DNA of 64,000 nt from positions 62,001 to 126,000 of the forward strand of contig JBNKGL010000003.1 in the NCBI GenBank assembly GCA_050289805.1, written 5' to 3'. Below the pieces are notes generated by a model, which saw only the letters and a list, made by a program, of their open reading frames with translations, made no database searches and was not told where the DNA came from. Source of the DNA: JAUILA01 sp050289805. GTDB taxonomy: Bacteria; Bacteroidota; Bacteroidia; Cytophagales; Cyclobacteriaceae. Shown in pieces: positions 1-8,505 of this stretch (position 1 is the stretch's first letter; every line of letters starts with the position of its first letter). Position numbers and translations under genes: made by a program.

Positions 1-426
1 CATTCGTGTGAGCCTTGGCATCAGGTACTGATAGCGCGCAAGTTCTACCTGTGTTTTTGCCTGGGCTGTTTGTGCACGCTGAAGAAATATATCAAGAATA
101 AGTAAGCTGCGATCGTAAATCTTAATCTTCAGTTCTCGCTCCAGGTTGCGCAATTGGGATGGGCTCAGGTCGTCATCAAAAATCACCACATCAATCTCGG
201 ATGCGGTTACGTATTCCTTTATTTCCTGCAATTTACCACTACCGATAAATGTTTTTGGATCAGGATGTTCGAGCTTTTGCGTAAACCGGGCTTCAGTCTG
301 AATATGAGCGGTCTCGGCCAGGAAAGCAAGTTCATCCAGGTGATCGGTCATCATCCGGTCATCCAGAAACTTATCTCCAAGCCCTACAATTACTGCCCTC
401 TCTATTTTCTTTCCTGTCTCCAGCAT
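1..426 (-). CDS. hflX: GTPase HflX, N-terminal part (cut by window edge)
   Basis: HflX is a ribosome-associated GTPase that splits or rescues stalled 70S ribosomes. Read on the minus strand from the ATG at 426, the protein starts MLETGKKIERAVIVG and continues through GSGKLQEIKEYV, VIFDDDLSPSQLRNLE and ELARYQYLMPRLTRM, which are the hallmarks of the HflX N-terminal domain that precedes the G domain. The start is well fixed: an in-frame TGA lies seven codons upstream. The GTPase domain and C-terminus lie beyond base 1. It is divergent from the polysaccharide genes that follow. The plus-strand open frame over this stretch is its shadow. Confidence 0.9.
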   Translation of the reverse strand, partial: MLETGKKIERAVIVGLGDKFLDDRMMTDHLDELAFLAETAHIQTEARFTQKLEHPDPKTFIGSGKLQEIKEYVTASEIDVVIFDDDLSPSQLRNLERELKIKIYDRSLLILDIFLQRAQTAQAKTQVELARYQYLMPRLTRM

Positions 427-510
427 ATAAATATCTTTAAATCCTCATTAGCAGCCTTCCGCGAAAAAAGTTACTTTTAATGAAATTTCGTATTAATATA
501 TTGACTCACA

Positions 511-545
511 ACTGGTTTCCTGTTAGCTTGAAACCAGTATTATTG
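511..545. promoter_or_regulatory. Inverted repeat overlapping a possible promoter
   Basis: ACTGGTTTC (511-519) and GAAACCAGT (530-538) form a perfect 9-bp inverted repeat with a 10-base spacer, between divergent hflX and the glycosyltransferase gene at 571. A near-consensus -7 element TATTATTG (538-545) begins in the right arm, and TTTC at 516-519 could serve as a weak -33 element. An operator overlapping the promoter of the polysaccharide operon is possible. There is no T-run, so a terminator is less likely. The regulatory role is inference. Confidence 0.35.
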
Positions 546-570
546 CAAGATTAACGGATAGCTGCCAGAT

Positions 571-1677
571 ATGAAAATAGTAATGGTTCTCAACACCTCC
601 TGGAATGTTTACAATTTTAGGATGGGTCTTTTAAATGCGTTGAGAAATAACGGGCATGATGTGTTGGTTCTGGCGCCTGAAGATTCCTACACCGCGCAGA
701 TCAAAGACGCTGGATTTGCCTTTTATCCTGTTACTATGGACAGTCGGGGTGCTAATCCGATCCGGGATTTCAGACTGATCCTTGAACTCAGAAAGCTCTA
801 TAAGCGAATTGATCCGGATGTAATTTTGCATTACACGATCAAACCAAATATTTACGGGACTTTCGCCGCGGCCACCCTGGGCATTCCGGTTATCAACAAT
901 GTTTGCGGCCTGGGGACTGTTTTTTTGAAGCGTACGCTGGTTTCGAAAATTGCTGAAATCATGTACCGGCTGGCTTTCCGCTATCCAAAGAAAGTCTTCT
1001 TTCAAAACGATGCAGATCTCGAGTTATTCCTGCAAAACAACCTCGTAAATAAGTCAATCACAGCATTAGTGCCGGGATCCGGGATAAACGTTGGTGATTA
1101 TGCACCATCTCAGGATTACAATTGTAATGAACGATTTACTTTCCTGGTAATTTCAAGGCTGATCACCGATAAGGGCATACTGGAATATGTCGATGCCGCC
1201 AAAAAACTTAAAAATGAAGGGTTGCCTGTTCATTTTCAAATACTGGGGGCGATGGATCCAAAACATAAAAGAGGTATTGATCCTGCCATCATCCAGGGAT
1301 GGATAAATGACAATACCATTGAATACCTGGGAAGAACTGATGATGTCCGGCAATTTATTACCAGGGCAGACTGCATTGTACTTCCGTCTTACAGGGAGGG
1401 TACACCCAGGTCATTACTCGAAGCTGCAAGCTGTGCAAAGCCCATCATCGCAACCGACGTCCCGGGGTGTAATCATGTGGTGGAACATGAATATAACGGA
1501 CTGCTCTGTGCATTGAAATCATCAGAGGACCTCGCCGTTAAAATGAAACGAATGGCCCAAACCGATCATGAAACGCTAAAAATATTCGGGGAGAACGGGC
1601 GGAAAAAAGTTGAATCTGAATTTGATGAAAAAATTGTAATTAATCAGTACCTGAGATCAATTCAGGAATTACAGTAA
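571..1677 (+). CDS. Glycosyltransferase family 4, surface polysaccharide type
   Basis: 368-aa GT-B fold glycosyltransferase. The N-terminal acceptor half has the typical start (IVMVLNTSWNVYNFRMGLL) and the HYTIKPNIYG stretch seen in PglA/CapM-like enzymes that add sugars to undecaprenyl-linked intermediates at the inner membrane. The C-terminal half has the GT1 donor-site signature: LVISRLITDKG, FLGR-like YLGRTDDVRQF, and PSYREGTPRSLLEAASCAKPIIATDVPG with the conserved EGxPxxLLEA motif. It stands first in a plus-strand run with rfbC, wza, wzc and a phosphatase, so a role in assembling an exported polysaccharide is likely. Donor and acceptor cannot be told from sequence. Confidence 0.88.
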   Translation: MKIVMVLNTSWNVYNFRMGLLNALRNNGHDVLVLAPEDSYTAQIKDAGFAFYPVTMDSRGANPIRDFRLILELRKLYKRIDPDVILHYTIKPNIYGTFAAATLGIPVINNVCGLGTVFLKRTLVSKIAEIMYRLAFRYPKKVFFQNDADLELFLQNNLVNKSITALVPGSGINVGDYAPSQDYNCNERFTFLVISRLITDKGILEYVDAAKKLKNEGLPVHFQILGAMDPKHKRGIDPAIIQGWINDNTIEYLGRTDDVRQFITRADCIVLPSYREGTPRSLLEAASCAKPIIATDVPGCNHVVEHEYNGLLCALKSSEDLAVKMKRMAQTDHETLKIFGENGRKKVESEFDEKIVINQYLRSIQELQ

Positions 1678-1705
1678 AAAAATTTAATACCTTTGACCAT
1701 CCATT

Positions 1706-2260
1706 ATGATAGAGGTAAAAGAAACAGGAATAGAAGGATTGGTTGAAATCATACCGGCATTATTCAGCGATAGCCGAGGATTTTTTACCGAAATATATAA
1801 CCGACAGAATTTTGAGAAAGCAGGAATTACAACGGAATTCGTGCAGGACAACCTCTCCTTTTCTGTGAAGGGCGTTATCAGGGGCTTACATCTTCAATAC
1901 CCGCCTCATGCACAGGCCAAATTTGTAAGAGTAGTTAAAGGTCGTGTTTTGGACACCGTGGTGGATATACGTCCCGGATCAAAAACTTATGGGAGAGTTT
2001 TTCAATGCGAACTGAATGATCAAAAGAATAATGCACTTCTCGTGCCGGCAGGGTTTGCACATGGTTTCGCAGCACTTGAAGAAAGCCTTTTCCTTTACAA
2101 ATGTTCAAGTTATTACGCCCATGAGTATGAAGGGGGTATTTGCTGGAATGATCCGGATCTGAATATCAATTGGGGAATTGACAATCCTGTGATCAGTGAA
2201 AAAGATAGTAAATTACCGTCATTCAGGGAATTTCAATCAAACTTGAATAAAATCTCATGA
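1706..2260 (+). CDS. rfbC: dTDP-4-dehydrorhamnose 3,5-epimerase
   Basis: 184 aa, the usual length of RmlC cupin epimerases. It makes dTDP-4-keto-L-rhamnose from dTDP-4-keto-6-deoxyglucose. Visible motifs are DSRGFFTEIYNRQNF, FVQDNLSFSVKGVIRGLHLQ (catalytic His region), RVVKGRVLDTVVDIRPGS and LLVPAGFAHGFAAL. The other rml genes are not in the window, so they must lie elsewhere. The 3' end overlaps the next start as ATGA (2257-2260), indicating translational coupling with the export lipoprotein. A TACCTTTG sequence sits at 1688-1695, but it is too close to the ATG to be a safe promoter call. Confidence 0.92.
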   Translation: MIEVKETGIEGLVEIIPALFSDSRGFFTEIYNRQNFEKAGITTEFVQDNLSFSVKGVIRGLHLQYPPHAQAKFVRVVKGRVLDTVVDIRPGSKTYGRVFQCELNDQKNNALLVPAGFAHGFAALEESLFLYKCSSYYAHEYEGGICWNDPDLNINWGIDNPVISEKDSKLPSFREFQSNLNKIS

Positions 2261-3006
2261 GTTATATCCGTCTTCTCCTGGTTTTATTTCCTTTTGCAGT
2301 GTTGTTTTCATGCAGTAGCTACAAACAAAACATCATGTTCAAAACGGATGAATATGATTCACTCAAAACTCCGGAATGGCAGGAAACCCGCTATACCATT
2401 GAACCCTATGATCAGCTGGAACTACATGTTTTTACCAAGAATGGTGAAATCCTTATTGATCCCAGCATGGAACTTATAGAGAGAAGTGTACAAGGCACTG
2501 AAAAAATCCGGCCCGAATTGTATTATGAAATTCTTCCAACCGGCTCTGTGAAACTGCCAATGGTTGGTGTAGTGGAGTTGGAGGGAAAGACTATTCCGGA
2601 AGCAGAAGCATTTCTTGAAACCAGGTATGCTGAATTTTACAATGAACCCTTTGTGAAGCTGATATATCTCAACAAGCGGGTTTTCCTCCTTGGCGGATTC
2701 GGCAGCAAGGTCATTCCGTTAAGAAGTGAAAATATGACAATTGCCGAAGTAATGGCGCTCTCTGAACGGGATGATACTGAAATCAAGGCCTGTAATATAC
2801 GCCTGATCCGGGGTGAAGATATTTATGAAATTGATTTTTCCACCGCGGAAGGATATCAACGGTCCAGAATGCGTGTTGAACCCGGCGATATAGTATATGT
2901 CGAACCTGTACGGAGACCCTTTAGCGAATTCTTACGTGATAGCGCACCGTTAATTACCATTCTGAGTAGCTTAACAACCCTCATAGCGGTACTTATTAGT
3001 CTTTAA
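2257..3006 (+). CDS. Wza-like polysaccharide export lipoprotein
   Basis: 249 aa. A signal peptide with lipobox ends at Cys19 (LFSCSS). It is followed by a polysaccharide biosynthesis/export domain (YTIEPYDQLELHVF, LPTGSVKLPMVGVVELEGKTIPEAEAFLE) and a SLBB-like segment (FLLGGFGSKVIPL). A C-terminal hydrophobic helix (about residues 230-248) resembles the outer-membrane helix of Wza. The family forms the outer-membrane channel for capsule or EPS and works with the Wzc-type kinase, whose gene begins five bases downstream. The ATG lies within the rfbC stop region (4-bp overlap). Confidence 0.88.
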   Translation: MSYIRLLLVLFPFAVLFSCSSYKQNIMFKTDEYDSLKTPEWQETRYTIEPYDQLELHVFTKNGEILIDPSMELIERSVQGTEKIRPELYYEILPTGSVKLPMVGVVELEGKTIPEAEAFLETRYAEFYNEPFVKLIYLNKRVFLLGGFGSKVIPLRSENMTIAEVMALSERDDTEIKACNIRLIRGEDIYEIDFSTAEGYQRSRMRVEPGDIVYVEPVRRPFSEFLRDSAPLITILSSLTTLIAVLISL

Positions 3007-3010
3007 AACT

Positions 3011-5326
3011 ATGTCAACAAAAACAGTAGATGAAATCGGTATTGATTTGGATAAGCTCTGGTCGGTTGTCCGAAAAAATATTCTATGGATCCTGCTGATA
3101 TTCTTTATAACAAACCTCGGGGCCTACCTTGTTATACGGTGGACCAAACCCTTATTCGAATCCGAATCAATCCTCAGACTAAACATGAAGGAAGAGGCGA
3201 GCTTTCTTGGTTTGGGAACATTACAGGATGCGCCGGATAATCAATTGGCCGGAGAAATTGAACTTATTCAATCAAAACTCTTTCTGAACAGAATCATCGA
3301 TCAACTCGACCTGAAAATCAGTTATTTTGCCGCCGGTAATGTCCTTAATGATGAAAAATTCGGTTCAGCTCCCATTCAGGTCGACGTAAACGTTCTGGAC
3401 GATGATATACTGGACAAACGCATTTATGTTGAAATTATTGATGAATTCACCTATCGTGCCGGTTATGAAAATGAGTCTGCCCTGGAGGATTCTCCCATAT
3501 ACAAATGGGATCAAAAAATAACCTGGCCCGGTATATCCTTCAGGTTATATCTAACGCAATCTTATGATCCGGAAAGTGAATTCCGTACATATTTCTTCAT
3601 CGTCAATAGTCGGGAAGCTTTATTGAATAACCTGCAGGCAGGCCTCTTTGTGGAACCCGACAATGAATTGGCTAAAACCATCAGAATTGCTTACCAGGAC
3701 AAAAGCGCGTGGAAAGCACAACAGATTGTTTCGAGTATCGACTCCATATATCTCAGTTATTCAGAACAAAAGAATAACCAGGAAAATGAACAAAAAATCG
3801 CCTGGCTGAATGATGAGCTGTCGAAAATAGAAAAACAACTCGAAGGATACGAAAATTATATCGAAAAATTCACCATCGAAAACCGTACAAGCGATCTTAA
3901 TGAAGACCTGAAAAATGTGCTTATTTTGATGAATGAACTCGATTCCCAGCGCTACAATTTTACGTTAAAAATCAGGCAAATCGATAACTTGTCAAAACAG
4001 GTGCAGGATGGTAATGCCGACTTCATAGACCTGAAAGCAATGGAGCTTCCGGATTATCTTGGTGAAGAACTGGATGGATTGAATGAACTTCTTCGGAGAA
4101 AGGAACGCCTTAAATTATCATACCGGGAATCGACGCTTGCTATTCAGCAGTTAGATGAAAGTATCAAGGGTGCCCAGGAGTCCATTCAGGGGAGGCTTTC
4201 ATCGCTGCGTGATCGCCTGGCAAACGAACTGGAACAAGCCGAACAGTCTAAAGCACGATTAGAAAATGAATTCACCACGTTACCGGGCAAGAGCAATGAA
4301 TTCAATAAGAATAAACGATTCTATGACCTTTACGAAGAATTTTATCTCAGTTTGCTTCAATCCAAGGCTGAGTTTGAAATCGCCAGAGCCGGGTCGAATA
4401 CCGACTATGAAATTCTTTCCCCCGCTTCAAAGCCGGTAATGCCCATTTCACCCAACGCAAACCTGATTTACGGTGTTGGTGCTGTGGCTGGATTAATGAT
4501 CAGCATCCTCTTTATCGGTATAGCCTACCTGACAAATAATAAGATCAACAACCTGTCTGAACTGGAAAAACTCACCCCTGTCTCTATTCTGGGTTCCGTT
4601 CCAACAGCCAACATGACTCCCGGCGCCTCACAGTTAATTGTTGATAAGCATCCTAAATCTGCCGTGAGTGAATCTCTGAGATCAATCAGGACGAACATCC
4701 AGTTCATGACCAGTAACAAAACGAAAAATATTATTTCGGTGACCTCTACAATTGGCGGAGAAGGAAAAACCTTTATTTCGGTAAATCTTGGAGGGATTAT
4801 TTCCTTATCTAAGAAACGCGTTATTCTGCTGGATCTCGATATGCGTAAACCACGCGTACACCTGTCCTTCGGACACACAAATGAACAAAAGGGAATCTCA
4901 ACTATCCTGATCCACCAATACGACTACCACGATTGCATCCGGAAGACCGAGCTTGAAAATCTTGATTATATCCCTGCCGGGCCAACCCCACCAAATCCAT
5001 CGGAATTAATACTGAGCCCGGAATTTAATGTACTGCTGGAAAGTCTTTCAGCAGATTACGATATGATCATCCTGGATACGCCTCCCATCGGTCTGGTCAC
5101 AGATGGAATCATCATCATGGAAAAAGCAGACCTTTCATTGTATATTATTCGCTCAGGATATTCAAAAAAAGACTTTGTCCAGACCCTGAACCGGATAAAC
5201 AAAGAAGAGAACCTTCATTCGAAAATTGCTGTTATTCTTAACGCAATGCCAAAATCCAGTAGCTCCAGCTACGGATACGGGTATTATCAGGACGGCAAGC
5301 ATCATTCAAATGTTAACAAGGTTTAA
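3011..5326 (+). CDS. Wzc-like chain-length regulator / BY-type tyrosine kinase
   Basis: 771 aa, inner membrane. It has a Wzz domain with TM1 (about 23-42), a long periplasmic coiled-coil region (about 250-430), TM2 (about 487-513) and a cytoplasmic bacterial tyrosine kinase domain. Kinase motifs are Walker A GGEGKT (582-587), Walker A' LLDLDMRKP (around 608-613) and Walker B MIILDTPP (Asp near 689). The C-terminal tail is a Tyr-rich cluster (Y754, Y756, Y758, Y759), the usual autophosphorylation site. It couples polymer export through the Wza-like lipoprotein to its phosphorylation state. The last 17 bases overlap the phosphatase gene that follows. Confidence 0.93.
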   Translation: MSTKTVDEIGIDLDKLWSVVRKNILWILLIFFITNLGAYLVIRWTKPLFESESILRLNMKEEASFLGLGTLQDAPDNQLAGEIELIQSKLFLNRIIDQLDLKISYFAAGNVLNDEKFGSAPIQVDVNVLDDDILDKRIYVEIIDEFTYRAGYENESALEDSPIYKWDQKITWPGISFRLYLTQSYDPESEFRTYFFIVNSREALLNNLQAGLFVEPDNELAKTIRIAYQDKSAWKAQQIVSSIDSIYLSYSEQKNNQENEQKIAWLNDELSKIEKQLEGYENYIEKFTIENRTSDLNEDLKNVLILMNELDSQRYNFTLKIRQIDNLSKQVQDGNADFIDLKAMELPDYLGEELDGLNELLRRKERLKLSYRESTLAIQQLDESIKGAQESIQGRLSSLRDRLANELEQAEQSKARLENEFTTLPGKSNEFNKNKRFYDLYEEFYLSLLQSKAEFEIARAGSNTDYEILSPASKPVMPISPNANLIYGVGAVAGLMISILFIGIAYLTNNKINNLSELEKLTPVSILGSVPTANMTPGASQLIVDKHPKSAVSESLRSIRTNIQFMTSNKTKNIISVTSTIGGEGKTFISVNLGGIISLSKKRVILLDLDMRKPRVHLSFGHTNEQKGISTILIHQYDYHDCIRKTELENLDYIPAGPTPPNPSELILSPEFNVLLESLSADYDMIILDTPPIGLVTDGIIIMEKADLSLYIIRSGYSKKDFVQTLNRINKEENLHSKIAVILNAMPKSSSSSYGYGYYQDGKHHSNVNKV

Positions 5327-6056
5327 AGAAATATTCGGAAGTCAATCTAAAAATTCAGCTCAAAAGGCCTGTCTGAAAACCGATATACACTCTCACCTGC
5401 TTCCGGGAATCGATGATGGCGTTGAAACTTTTGAAGAATCACTACAATTAATCCGGCGATTTTCCGCGCTGGGATATGAGCGGCTGATAACGACACCGCA
5501 TGTCATGCATGATTTCTACCGGAATGAACCGGAAACCATCAGGACTCTGGCATTGGAATTACAGCATAAAATCAGCGAAGCCAATATTCCCGTATCGCTG
5601 GAGGCTGCCGCAGAATATTACCTTGATGAGGGGCTGTTGGAAAAACTGGAGAACAGTGAGGAACTGCTTACCTTCGGCGACAACTATCTGCTGTTTGAAA
5701 CCTCGTTTATCAACAAGCCCATCTACCTCGAAGAATTCATCTTCAAATGCACCAGCAAAGGAATTGTTCCCGTTCTTGCACATCCGGAACGATATGCTTT
5801 CGTTCACCAGGAACCGGACCTTCTACCGGAACTCACCTCCCGAGGCGTGCTTCTGCAGATCAATGCGAATTCAATATCCGGTTATTATTCAAAAGAAGTA
5901 AAAAAGCTCACGCGTAAACTGATTGATCAGGGAATGGTTAACTTTGTAGGAAGTGATTGCCATTCTGAAAAACATATGAAACAGCTGGAACAAACGGTAA
6001 AAGATCAGTACTTCGGCAAAGCCTGTCAATTACCACTTTTAAACGTGAATTGTTAA
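5310..6056 (+). CDS. CpsB/CapC-like PHP tyrosine-protein phosphatase
   Basis: 248 aa from the ATG at 5310. An open frame extends up to 5226, but it overlaps the kinase tail and the extra residues look non-homologous, so I chose 5310. PHP-family metal ligands are visible: DIHSHLLPGIDDG (HxH), TTPHVMHDF, LAHPERYAF and GSDCHSEKHM. Known relatives (Streptococcus CpsB, Bacillus YwqE) dephosphorylate the tyrosine tail of the cognate BY-kinase. Its position directly after the Wzc-like gene, overlapping it by 17 bases, supports the same role here. The stop abuts the next ATG. Confidence 0.9.
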   Translation: MLTRFKEIFGSQSKNSAQKACLKTDIHSHLLPGIDDGVETFEESLQLIRRFSALGYERLITTPHVMHDFYRNEPETIRTLALELQHKISEANIPVSLEAAAEYYLDEGLLEKLENSEELLTFGDNYLLFETSFINKPIYLEEFIFKCTSKGIVPVLAHPERYAFVHQEPDLLPELTSRGVLLQINANSISGYYSKEVKKLTRKLIDQGMVNFVGSDCHSEKHMKQLEQTVKDQYFGKACQLPLLNVNC

Positions 6057-7037
6057 ATGATTCTAGTTACAGGTGCTAATGGTTTTGTGGGTAGTTACGT
6101 TTGTCACCGATTGGTGTCGTCGGGATTCAATGTAAAAGCACTGGTTCGTAAGGATGCCGATACAAGACGCATTGATGATATTCTTGACCAGATGGTTATT
6201 TGCAACAGTGACCTGCTGGATCTGCCTTTACTGGAAACATGTTTCGAAGACGTGGAAAAGGTAATCCATTGTGCCGCTGTGATTTCATTCCATAGTGCCG
6301 ATTGTGAAGATCTTATGGCTGTGAATGTCGAAGGAACCCGGAATGTTGTAAATCTCTGCCTTAAACTAGGGATTAAGAAACTGGTCCATATCAGTTCAAC
6401 AGCGGCTATCGGCCGTACCGGCCCCACTGATGTCCTGGATGAAAAGACCCCCTGGAATGAGACTAAATTTACCAGTTGCTATGGAAAGTCGAAATACCTT
6501 GCAGAACTCGAGGTTTGGAGAGGGCAAACCGAAGGTCTGGCAGTGGCAGTGTTGAACCCATCAGTAATCCTCGGGCAGCAAACGCTTGGCCTCGGGTCTG
6601 GTCAATTACTGGAATATGCACGAAAGGAGCACCGGTTCTATCCCACGGGTGACCTTAATTACGTGGATGTGAGGGATGTTGCCACCATTGCGATCCGGCT
6701 CATGGAAGACACTTTTAACGGGCAAAAATTTATTGTAAATGCAGGAGCCGTATCCTATAAAAAGTTCTTTGGTGATGTGGCCGACATTGTCGGTATTAAT
6801 CCGCCGGAAATTGCTGCCGAGGGATGGAAGCTTCGTATTGCAATATGGGCAGATTTACTGCGTTCCTTATTTACCGGAAAAAGGAGGACACTGAGTGCTG
6901 AAATGGTACGATCGACGGCCAATAAACCTGTTTTTAAAAATACCCGCATAATTCAGGAACTTAATTACTCTTTTATTCCTTTAGCAGAATCACTAAGGTG
7001 GGTATATGCTGAAAATTCAGCCACAGAAAAAAGTTAA
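6057..7037 (+). CDS. NAD-dependent epimerase/dehydratase (extended SDR)
   Basis: 326-aa extended short-chain dehydrogenase. The Rossmann motif TGANGFVG is at residues 5-12, the acidic strand end is near CNSDLLDLP, the VHISSTAAIG strand carries the active-site Ser, and the catalytic pair is YGKSK (YxxxK). The sequence resembles dihydroflavonol-4-reductase-like SDRs (WxVLNPSVILG, YVDVRDVA). Its ATG follows the phosphatase stop without a gap, so it is translated from the polysaccharide operon. It could modify a nucleotide sugar or a lipid; the substrate is not determined. Confidence 0.82.
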   Translation: MILVTGANGFVGSYVCHRLVSSGFNVKALVRKDADTRRIDDILDQMVICNSDLLDLPLLETCFEDVEKVIHCAAVISFHSADCEDLMAVNVEGTRNVVNLCLKLGIKKLVHISSTAAIGRTGPTDVLDEKTPWNETKFTSCYGKSKYLAELEVWRGQTEGLAVAVLNPSVILGQQTLGLGSGQLLEYARKEHRFYPTGDLNYVDVRDVATIAIRLMEDTFNGQKFIVNAGAVSYKKFFGDVADIVGINPPEIAAEGWKLRIAIWADLLRSLFTGKRRTLSAEMVRSTANKPVFKNTRIIQELNYSFIPLAESLRWVYAENSATEKS

Positions 7038-7060
7038 CAGGGCTGTAGGCTATCTGTTAA
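7034..7060. other. Small inverted repeat at the end of the polysaccharide operon
   Basis: TTAACAG (7034-7040) and CTGTTAA (7054-7060) form a 7-bp inverted repeat across the epimerase stop codon, followed by a weak T-rich stretch. It may be an inefficient terminator between the epimerase and the TPR gene at 7099. Evidence is thin. Confidence 0.25.
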
Positions 7061-7098
7061 GAATGTTTTAAATTGTTCAAACCATATATACTTCCTGC

Positions 7099-8505
7099 AT
7101 GGCAGAAAATTTTAAGAAAAGAAAAGAGGAAAATGAGCTGATCCGAAGATTTGAAGACCATGTCAAAAATAAGGCTACATATTTTTTTGAACTGGAAGCA
7201 TTCGAGGAAATAATTGCCCACTACAGCGAACGTGGACAATTCAAGCATGCATTAAAGGCGATCCAACTGGCTTCCGAGCAATATCCTTTTTCAACAGAAT
7301 TAATCCTTCAGCACGCCCAGGTAATGAGCCAGACTGAACGCTTCGACGAGGCGCTGGATCTCCTGGAAAGGGCAGAAAATCTGCAACCCGCAGATTCCGA
7401 AATATATTTCATGAAAGGATCGATACATTCTCTGCTGGGACAGTATGAAGAAGCGGTAGAAGATTATCACCATGCCCTTTTATATACCGAAGATCAGGAC
7501 GAAGCCTACTACAGTATGGGACTCGCGCTCCAAAGCATGGAAAAATATGCGGAAGCAATTGATGCCTATAAGGAAGCAATTGAGCGTAACATCTACCATG
7601 AAGGTGCCCTGTATGAATTAGCCTATTGCCTTGACCTGACGGGCGAACTTGAAAAAAGCATCAGCTATTATCTGAAGTTCATTGATGCGGATCCTTTTTC
7701 ACAGGCCGCCTGGTATAACCTGGGTATTGTCTACAACAAACTGGAAAAATTCGAGAAGGCCATTGAAGCATATGAATATGCGATCGCAATCGAACAGAAT
7801 TTCTCTTCCGCATTCTTCAATATGGGCAATACCTATGCCCAGATGAAGCAGTACCCCAAGGCACTGGATGCATATCGAAAAACCATCGATATCGAAGGTG
7901 CCAGTCCGGAAGTATATTTCCAGATGGCAATTGTTTATCAGCAACTCGAGCAATTCGACCTTGGCCTGAAATATTTCCAGAAAGCCACCAAGCTCGATAC
8001 CATGTACGACGAAGCATGGTTCGGTGCAGGTAAGTGCCTTGAATCACAGGATAAATGGTACCAGGCCCTTCATTTTTACAATAAGGCCCTCAAGCTGGAT
8101 CACGAAAACCCGGAATACTGGAAAGCAGTGGCCGACTGTGAATACAGGGTAGGAAATACAATCTCCAGCCTTGATGCCTATGAAGAAGCGAGCATGCTCG
8201 ATCCTGAAGACAAGGACATTTGGCTGAATTGGTCATTTATCTATTTTGAACAGGGCGAATACGACAAGGCGATCGACCTGCTCCTGACCGGCATGGAGGA
8301 GCAACCTGATGAACCAACATTCTTTTACCGGCTTACTGCATACTTAATATCTGCAGGTAAATACAAGGAAGCCTTTAATTATTTAGAAAATGCGTTAATT
8401 TTGGACTTCGAAGGACATACGGCTCTCTATGAGTTCTTTCCGAAACTGGAGACTCAGAAGGCGCTTTTTCGTATCATAGAACAATTTAGAAAAGATAATC
8501 TCTAA
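7099..8505 (+). CDS. Tetratricopeptide repeat protein
   Basis: 468 aa made almost wholly of about twelve TPR units (for example YYSMGLALQSMEKYAEAIDAYKEAI, AWYNLGIVYNKLEKFEKAIEAYEYAI, AFFNMGNTYAQMKQYPKALDAYRKTI). There is no signal peptide or membrane segment, so it is probably a cytoplasmic scaffold. This long TPR protein is common in Bacteroidota but has no assigned function that I know of. Its stop codon overlaps the start of the phosphosulfolactate synthase gene by one base (TAATG), so the two are co-translated and may be functionally linked. Confidence 0.85.
   Translation: MAENFKKRKEENELIRRFEDHVKNKATYFFELEAFEEIIAHYSERGQFKHALKAIQLASEQYPFSTELILQHAQVMSQTERFDEALDLLERAENLQPADSEIYFMKGSIHSLLGQYEEAVEDYHHALLYTEDQDEAYYSMGLALQSMEKYAEAIDAYKEAIERNIYHEGALYELAYCLDLTGELEKSISYYLKFIDADPFSQAAWYNLGIVYNKLEKFEKAIEAYEYAIAIEQNFSSAFFNMGNTYAQMKQYPKALDAYRKTIDIEGASPEVYFQMAIVYQQLEQFDLGLKYFQKATKLDTMYDEAWFGAGKCLESQDKWYQALHFYNKALKLDHENPEYWKAVADCEYRVGNTISSLDAYEEASMLDPEDKDIWLNWSFIYFEQGEYDKAIDLLLTGMEEQPDEPTFFYRLTAYLISAGKYKEAFNYLENALILDFEGHTALYEFFPKLETQKALFRIIEQFRKDNL

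Noticed and set aside
154..480. Open frame of 108 codons on the plus strand
   Set aside because: It lies antisense to the hflX N-terminal region, which is clearly coding on the minus strand.
1688..1695. TACCTTTG as promoter of rfbC
   Set aside because: It lies ten bases before the ATG with no -33 TTTG at proper spacing; rfbC is more likely read from the upstream gene.
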